A stretch of DNA of 34,430 nucleotides from an uncultured Eubacteriales bacterium (GTDB lineage Bacteria > Bacillota > Clostridia > Christensenellales > Aristaeellaceae): positions 1 to 34,430 of the forward strand of contig CADBCX010000041.1 of the NCBI GenBank assembly GCA_902793245.1. The letters are read 5' to 3'. The first letter of the stretch is position 1. Every line of letters starts with the position of its first letter. The translations under genes and the position numbers were made by a program. This document shows, in pieces, positions 30,643 through 34,430 of this stretch. The notes under the pieces are model-generated. The model saw only the letters and a program-made list of their open reading frames with translations, made no database searches and was not told the DNA's origin.

Positions 30643-31371
30643 ATGAAACAGGCGGCGGCTTTCTTTGATATCGACGGCACCATTTACCGGGAAGGGCTGA
30701 TTACGGAAGTATTCAAGAAGATGGTGACCCATGAAATTATCGACCAGAAGCGCTGGCACGATGAGGTGAAGCCCGCCTACATGGCCTGGGACAGGCGGGT
30801 GGGCGACTATGACACCTATCTGATGCGGGTGACGGAAATCTTCAAGCAGGCTTTGGTGGGCTTTTCCTCCCAGCATATCAACTTCATTGCCCAGAAGGTG
30901 ATCGAGCAGAAGGGCGACCGGGTGTACCAGTTTCCCCGGCAGGAGATCGAGCGCCACCAGCGGGAGGGCCGGAAGGTGATCGCCATTTCCGGTTCTCCGG
31001 ATGCGCTGGTTCGCCTGATGGCGGAAAAGTACCGCTTCGACGACTGGCGGGGTTCCCTGTACAAGACCGACGAAAGGGGCTACTATACCGGCGAGATTGT
31101 ACCCATGTGGGATTCCGTGTCCAAGCTGAAGGCGCTGAACGAGCTGGTGGAGCAATACAGCCTGGACTTGAACGAATGCTGGGCTTACGGCGATACCAAC
31201 GGCGACTTTACCATGCTCAGAGCCGTGGGCCATCCCACCGCCATCAACCCCACCCGGGAACTGCTGCTCAATATCCGCGCCGACGCGGAACTGGCAAAAA
31301 AAATCCGTGTCGTGGTGGAGCGGAAAGACGTAGTATACAATATTGATCTGAAAACGCTGAGGCTGGAGTGA
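30643..31371 (+). CDS. HAD-IB family phosphatase
   Basis: A 242-residue HAD hydrolase of subfamily IB (SerB-like). Motif I is FFDIDGTIYREG (residues 7-18), motif II is VIAISGSPDALVRLMAEKY, and the motif III/IV region is CWAYGDTNGDFTMLRAVGHPTAINP. The cap is the short helical IB type. Members dephosphorylate phosphoserine and related small phosphates, or lipid phosphates; the exact substrate is unclear. The ribosome site is GAGGAGG. The GH43 gene starts 6 bases after its stop. Confidence 0.9.
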   Translation: MKQAAAFFDIDGTIYREGLITEVFKKMVTHEIIDQKRWHDEVKPAYMAWDRRVGDYDTYLMRVTEIFKQALVGFSSQHINFIAQKVIEQKGDRVYQFPRQEIERHQREGRKVIAISGSPDALVRLMAEKYRFDDWRGSLYKTDERGYYTGEIVPMWDSVSKLKALNELVEQYSLDLNECWAYGDTNGDFTMLRAVGHPTAINPTRELLLNIRADAELAKKIRVVVERKDVVYNIDLKTLRLE

Positions 31372-31376
31372 ACGCT

Positions 31377-32264
31377 ATGATGACGACCAGTGAAATCAAC
31401 ATCCGCGACCCTTTCGTGCTGCTGGACGGGGATACCTATTATCTCTATGGCACCCGGGGAGCTACCTGCTGGGGCCCGGCCACGGGCTTTGACGTGTACG
31501 CCAGCAGCAATCTGCGGGATTGGGGCGGCCCTGTTCCCTGCTTTGAAAACGACGGCACGTTTTGGGCTGACCGCAATTACTGGGCTCCGGAGGTGCATAT
31601 CTGGCAGGGCAAATACTACATGTTCGCCAGCTTCAAAAGCGAAACCCGCAGGCGCGGCACCGCCATCCTGCGGGCTGATTCGCCCATGGGCCCCTTCGTC
31701 CCCTGGTCGGACGGGCCGGTGACGCCAACGGAATGGGAATGCCTGGACGGAACGTTCTACGTCGATTACAAAGGCAATCCCTGGATCGTCTATTGCCATG
31801 AATGGATTCAGGCGGGAGACGGGGAAATCCGGGCCGCGCGGCTGGCATATGACCTGAAGCGGACAGAAGGGGAACCGGTTTTATTGTTCCGCGCCTCCGA
31901 AGCCTCCTGGGCCAGGGAAATGACCCATTCCTCCGGCGTGAAGGGATATGTGACCGACGGCCCGTTTCTGTGGCGCGGCGAATCGGGGAGGCTGGTGTGC
32001 CTGTGGTCGTCCTTCTCCGATTGGGGCTACACCCAGGGTATCGCCGTGTCCGATTCAGGCGAAATCAACAGCCATTTTTCCCAGCTGAAACCCATGTTTA
32101 TGCAGAACGGCGGCCACGGCATGCTGTTCAGAACAAAAGAAGGCCGCCTGCTCCTCGCCCTCCATTCGCCCAACGAGCATTTGAAGGAGCGGCCTGTCTT
32201 TCTCCCTGTAACGCATTACGCTTTGGTCAATGCGGACTACGATTGCGATGATATCCCGGATTGA
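31377..32264 (+). CDS. Glycoside hydrolase family 43-like protein
   Basis: A 295-residue single-domain protein with a five-bladed-propeller GH43 pattern. NIRDPFVLLDGDTYYLYGT contains the catalytic-base Asp, NYWAPEVHIWQGKYYMFASF is the second blade, and ECLDGTFYVDYKGNPWIVY holds the Asp of the DGT motif. The general acid is probably a Glu near HEWIQAGDGEI. GH43 enzymes cleave arabinose or xylose side chains; no signal peptide is present, so it would act on imported oligosaccharides. ATG 31377 is chosen because GGAG lies 8 bases before it. It is coupled to the HAD gene. Confidence 0.88.
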   Translation: MMTTSEINIRDPFVLLDGDTYYLYGTRGATCWGPATGFDVYASSNLRDWGGPVPCFENDGTFWADRNYWAPEVHIWQGKYYMFASFKSETRRRGTAILRADSPMGPFVPWSDGPVTPTEWECLDGTFYVDYKGNPWIVYCHEWIQAGDGEIRAARLAYDLKRTEGEPVLLFRASEASWAREMTHSSGVKGYVTDGPFLWRGESGRLVCLWSSFSDWGYTQGIAVSDSGEINSHFSQLKPMFMQNGGHGMLFRTKEGRLLLALHSPNEHLKERPVFLPVTHYALVNADYDCDDIPD

Positions 32265-32332
32265 ATCGCATTTCAGGGAAACGCAACGAAGCATGACGGA
32301 AATACACCATGGAGCGGTCGCGTGAACGCGCC

Positions 32333-32818
32333 CTAATCCCGGTGCCGCCCCACGATACGCCAGCCCCGTGTTTCTTCCTCGCCGGGTGTTTCAAAGCGGC
32401 GGATGCATTTTTGCAGCAGCCCTTCGTCCACAAAATAATCAGAGGGACCGGGGCAGGCGTTGCGCCGGGCGATGTTTTCCCGCCAGGCACTGTCGGGAAT
32501 GTCCAGATAATACCAGGTAAAAGGAATCTGTTTTTCGGCAAAAAAGGCGGATATTCCCGCGCGTTCCTTCCTGTGCCAGAAGCCCCAGTCCAGAATGACG
32601 TTCGCGCCGCAGGAAGCGATTTGAGCCGCTTTATTGAGCAGGCAGGCTTTCACTTTTTCAGATACCGCCGCGTAGGCTTCATCGCCTTCTGGCCGAGGAA
32701 ACAGCGTCATGATTTCGTCACAGGACAGGATCACGGCGCTGTTTTCTTTCGCCAGCTTTTGAGCGAAGGTGGATTTCCCGGAGCAGATTTTTCCGCAGAT
32801 CAGAAAAACGGCAGCCAT
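32333..32818 (-). CDS. Small P-loop kinase-like ATPase
   Basis: A 161-residue AAA_33-type nucleotide kinase-like protein. Walker A is FLICGKICSGKSTFAQKLA (residues 5-23). SCDEIM (about 32-37) is the acidic Asp-Glu pair found in zeta-toxin and polynucleotide kinase relatives. VILDWGFWHRKER and the lid Arg-rich helix WRENIARRN follow. It likely phosphorylates a small molecule or nucleic acid end. There is no antitoxin next to it, so a zeta-toxin role is not supported. It starts 3 bases after the upstream uracil-DNA glycosylase. Confidence 0.82.
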   Translation of the reverse strand: MAAVFLICGKICSGKSTFAQKLAKENSAVILSCDEIMTLFPRPEGDEAYAAVSEKVKACLLNKAAQIASCGANVILDWGFWHRKERAGISAFFAEKQIPFTWYYLDIPDSAWRENIARRNACPGPSDYFVDEGLLQKCIRRFETPGEEETRGWRIVGRHRD

Positions 32819-32821
32819 GGT

Positions 32822-33412
32822 TTACGTTCCTTTCGTATCTTGCAGCGCTTCGGCCAGCGTCAGCACGTCCCGTTCGTAAACGGGGGCCAAGGCGCGGCGA
32901 TAAATGACGGAGGCGGGATGGTACAGCGCGAACAGCGGGATGCCCGCTTTGCTGGCAAGCCATTGGCCGTGGCAGTCGCCCACGGTGTTTTTCCCGTCGG
33001 TCAGGGCTTTCAGCGGCACGTTGCCCAGCGTCGCCAGCGCCTTGGGCTTGACGGCCTGAATTTCTTTCAGCAGCCAGGGAATGAACAGGGACAGCTCCTC
33101 CTTGTTCGGCGCGCGGTTGCGGGTGCGGCCGGTGGGGCCGATTTCCGTAGGCCGGATCTTGACCGCGTTGGACACGAAAATCTCCTCCCGGTTCAGCCGG
33201 GCCAGGGTCAGGAATTCGTCCAGGTTTTTGCCCGCCTTGCCCACGAAGGGGCGGCGCTTGATCACTTCCGTTTCCCCCGGCGCTTCGCCAATGAGCATCA
33301 GCACCGGGCTGCTGTCCTTCCCCTCGCCCAGCACCAGGGGCTTGTCCTCCCCCGGCCAGAGGGGCTTGAAAAAGGCCTGCATTTCCTGGTAGACAGCTTG
33401 GACACCGGGCAT
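32822..33412 (-). CDS. Uracil-DNA glycosylase family protein without Fe-S cysteines
   Basis: A 196-residue member of the uracil-DNA glycosylase superfamily, close to family 4. Motif A is MLIGEAPGETEVIKRRPFVGKAGKNLDEFL, the middle strand is IFVSNAVKIRPTE, and motif B is ALYHPASVIYRR. The four Cys of the [4Fe-4S] family 4 enzymes are absent. ATG 33412 is taken because GGAGG lies 7 bases before it; ATG 33430 has none. It is cotranscribed with the second glycosylase upstream and the kinase downstream. Confidence 0.85.
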   Translation of the reverse strand: MPGVQAVYQEMQAFFKPLWPGEDKPLVLGEGKDSSPVLMLIGEAPGETEVIKRRPFVGKAGKNLDEFLTLARLNREEIFVSNAVKIRPTEIGPTGRTRNRAPNKEELSLFIPWLLKEIQAVKPKALATLGNVPLKALTDGKNTVGDCHGQWLASKAGIPLFALYHPASVIYRRALAPVYERDVLTLAEALQDTKGT

Positions 33413-33455
33413 TTCAACGCCTCCTGCCATTTTGTGATAAAAGATAAAAGGCCTT

Positions 33456-34013
33456 TTATTCCTCTTCCTGAAGCTTGGCCTTCACTGCCAGCAGGTCGTG
33501 CCAGGCGTCGCGCTTTTTGGATTCGTCCCGCAGGAGGGCGGCGGGATGGTAGGTGGGCATGAACCACACGCCCTTCTTTTCCACCCACTGCCCCCGGTCG
33601 CGGGTGATGCGCACCTGGTCGCCCAGCACGGCGCGGGCGGCGGTGGCGCCTAATAAAACAATCACCTTGGGCTTCACCAGCGCGAACTGCGCACGCAGGA
33701 AGGGCAGGCAGGCCGCGGCCTCCTCGGGCGCGGGCACCCGGTTCTGAGGCGGGCGGCACTTGACCACGTTGCAGATGTACACCTGCTCCCGCGTCATGCC
33801 GATAGCCGCGATCATCTTCGTCAGCAGCTGTCCCGCAGCGCCCACAAAAGCCAGGCCCTGCAAATCTTCCTCCGCGCCGGGGCCTTCCCCGATGAACATG
33901 AGGTCGGCGTTCCCGTCGCCCTGGCCCGGCACCTTGTGATGGATACGGCGGCACAGCCCGCACTTTTCACACGCTTTGATGTCCGCGTGCAGCGAATCCC
34001 AGGAAACCTCCAT
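33456..34013 (-). CDS. Type 4 uracil-DNA glycosylase (4Fe-4S)
   Basis: A 185-residue family 4 uracil-DNA glycosylase, which removes uracil from DNA in base-excision repair. The N-terminal CEKCGLC cysteines and later NVVKCRPPQNR and AAACLPFL cysteines supply the [4Fe-4S] ligands. Motif A is MFIGEGPGAEEDLQGLAFVGAAGQLL and motif B is PTYHPAALLRDESKK. Its length and motifs are normal. The ribosome site is AGGAGGCG. It is the likely first gene of a three-gene repair-type transcript. Confidence 0.94.
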   Translation of the reverse strand: MEVSWDSLHADIKACEKCGLCRRIHHKVPGQGDGNADLMFIGEGPGAEEDLQGLAFVGAAGQLLTKMIAAIGMTREQVYICNVVKCRPPQNRVPAPEEAAACLPFLRAQFALVKPKVIVLLGATAARAVLGDQVRITRDRGQWVEKKGVWFMPTYHPAALLRDESKKRDAWHDLLAVKAKLQEEE

Positions 34014-34065
34014 GGCCGCGCCTCCTTATCTTTATTATGCCGGGGAACAAAGGAATCATGCAGTG

Positions 34066-34287
34066 TCACCGCAGCCTGGTTCTGATGATGGAGAAAGTGC
34101 TGGATATGTCGTCGGTCAGCCAGGAAATGAGGCTGAACAGCAGGGCCAACAGCACAAAAATGCAAATCACGCCCAGCACCACGCCAAAAAAATCCATCAT
34201 CTTATAGAACAGGCTGAGCCTCTCCCGCCTCTCCTCCCGCTCCCATTTCATGCGCTGTTCATAATCCTGTCGGCTTTGCTGAGACAT
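34066..34287 (-). CDS. Small single-helix membrane protein, 73 aa
   Basis: A 73-residue protein. The N-terminal 25 residues are highly charged (QRMKWEREERRERLSLF). One hydrophobic helix follows (FFGVVLGVICIFVLLALLFSLISWL), then a short tail (TDDISSTFSIIRTRLR). I recognise no family. The ribosome site AAAGGAGG is 12 bases before ATG 34287. The genes downstream (the glycosylases) start 52 bases later and may share its transcript. Confidence 0.7.
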   Translation of the reverse strand: MSQQSRQDYEQRMKWEREERRERLSLFYKMMDFFGVVLGVICIFVLLALLFSLISWLTDDISSTFSIIRTRLR

Positions 34288-34326
34288 GGCGATGATCTTC
34301 CTCCTTTGATAAAGAGCGCTTATATC

Positions 34327-34430
34327 AGTGAGGAATTAGGAGTTAGGAGTGAGGAGTTATATAGATGAACAATGAAATGCAAAGCTTGCTTCACGTTGAA
34401 AGCATCATCATTCTAAAACTCCTCACTCCT
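34327..34430 (+). repeat. Heptamer-armed inverted repeat E8, cut by the window edge
   Basis: The left arm (34327-34358) is AGTGAGG AATTAGG AGTTAGG AGTGAGG AGTT. The right arm starts at 34417 with AACTCCT CACTCCT and runs off the window. The core (34359-34416) is the same sequence as the core of E1 in the opposite orientation, including GCATCATCATTCTAAA. Confidence 0.88.

Noticed and set aside
32333..32818. Zeta-toxin of a toxin-antitoxin pair
   Set aside because: The P-loop kinase motifs fit several families, and no small antitoxin gene is next to it; the neighbours are glycosylases.

Overview
The window reads as a chromosomal segment of an anaerobic, GC-rich member of the Firmicutes, most likely an uncultured Clostridia-type lineage. 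Evidence for this is the ireB-ruvX-DUF1292 cluster, a YtvI/YrrI-like permease, a two-subunit Fe-S serine dehydratase, a reverse rubrerythrin, an Xpt, strong AGGAGG ribosome sites and clear sigma-A promoters. Species cannot be told from the sequence. Genes are GC-rich and the gaps between them are AT-rich. There is no tRNA, CRISPR array, transposase or prophage.

Layout. 1-330: a leftward promoter with a boxA-like leader, possibly of an rRNA operon off the left edge, plus three CCGAACATT-like (PurBox-like) sites. 333-3455: PRC-barrel protein, a 39-codon membrane ORF, AI-2E family permease, ireB, ruvX and DUF1292. This is the order seen around alaS in many Firmicutes, but alaS is missing. 3731-7401: serine dehydratase sdaAB-sdaAA, a GNAT gene broken by one stop codon, and a MATE exporter. 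7611-10846: YdjI-like SPFH/zinc-ribbon protein, a response regulator with a dead receiver, and DUF2804. 11047-14263: tatB-tatA-tatC leftward, divergent from an FdhD-like gene lacking its cysteine motif, MnmM/YtqB and a P-loop protein. 14437-17230: thrC, rubrerythrin and a 117-aa gene followed by a duplicated rubrerythrin tail. 17529-18572: GAPDH.

18786-26927 is the most unusual region. It is a seven-gene leftward operon with its own promoter (27054-27082), built around a 1622-residue STAND-type protein (DUF4062, NACHT-like P-loop ATPase, WD40 propeller). Six uncharacterised proteins accompany it: two paralogues of about 130 aa upstream, and downstream a 321-aa protein with an internal duplication, two small proteins of 159 and 95 aa, and a DUF6273-like protein. 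Five of the six begin with the same kind of short hydrophobic-then-basic N-terminus. I read it as a candidate, apparently undescribed, sensing or conflict system; that function is inference.

27203-34430: xpt plus a BMP-family purine-nucleoside-type binding protein, malic enzyme, a HAD phosphatase with a GH43 glycosidase, a small P-loop kinase, two tandem uracil-DNA glycosylases and a one-helix membrane protein.

A second system-like signal is scattered through the gaps: eight intergenic elements (about one per 4 kb) whose arms are tandem 7-base repeats. Seven have a matching right arm that is the reverse complement of the left. The heptamer differs between elements (AGTTCTA, AGTACAG, AGTGAGG, AATAGGC types) yet matches within an element, and two elements share a conserved core.
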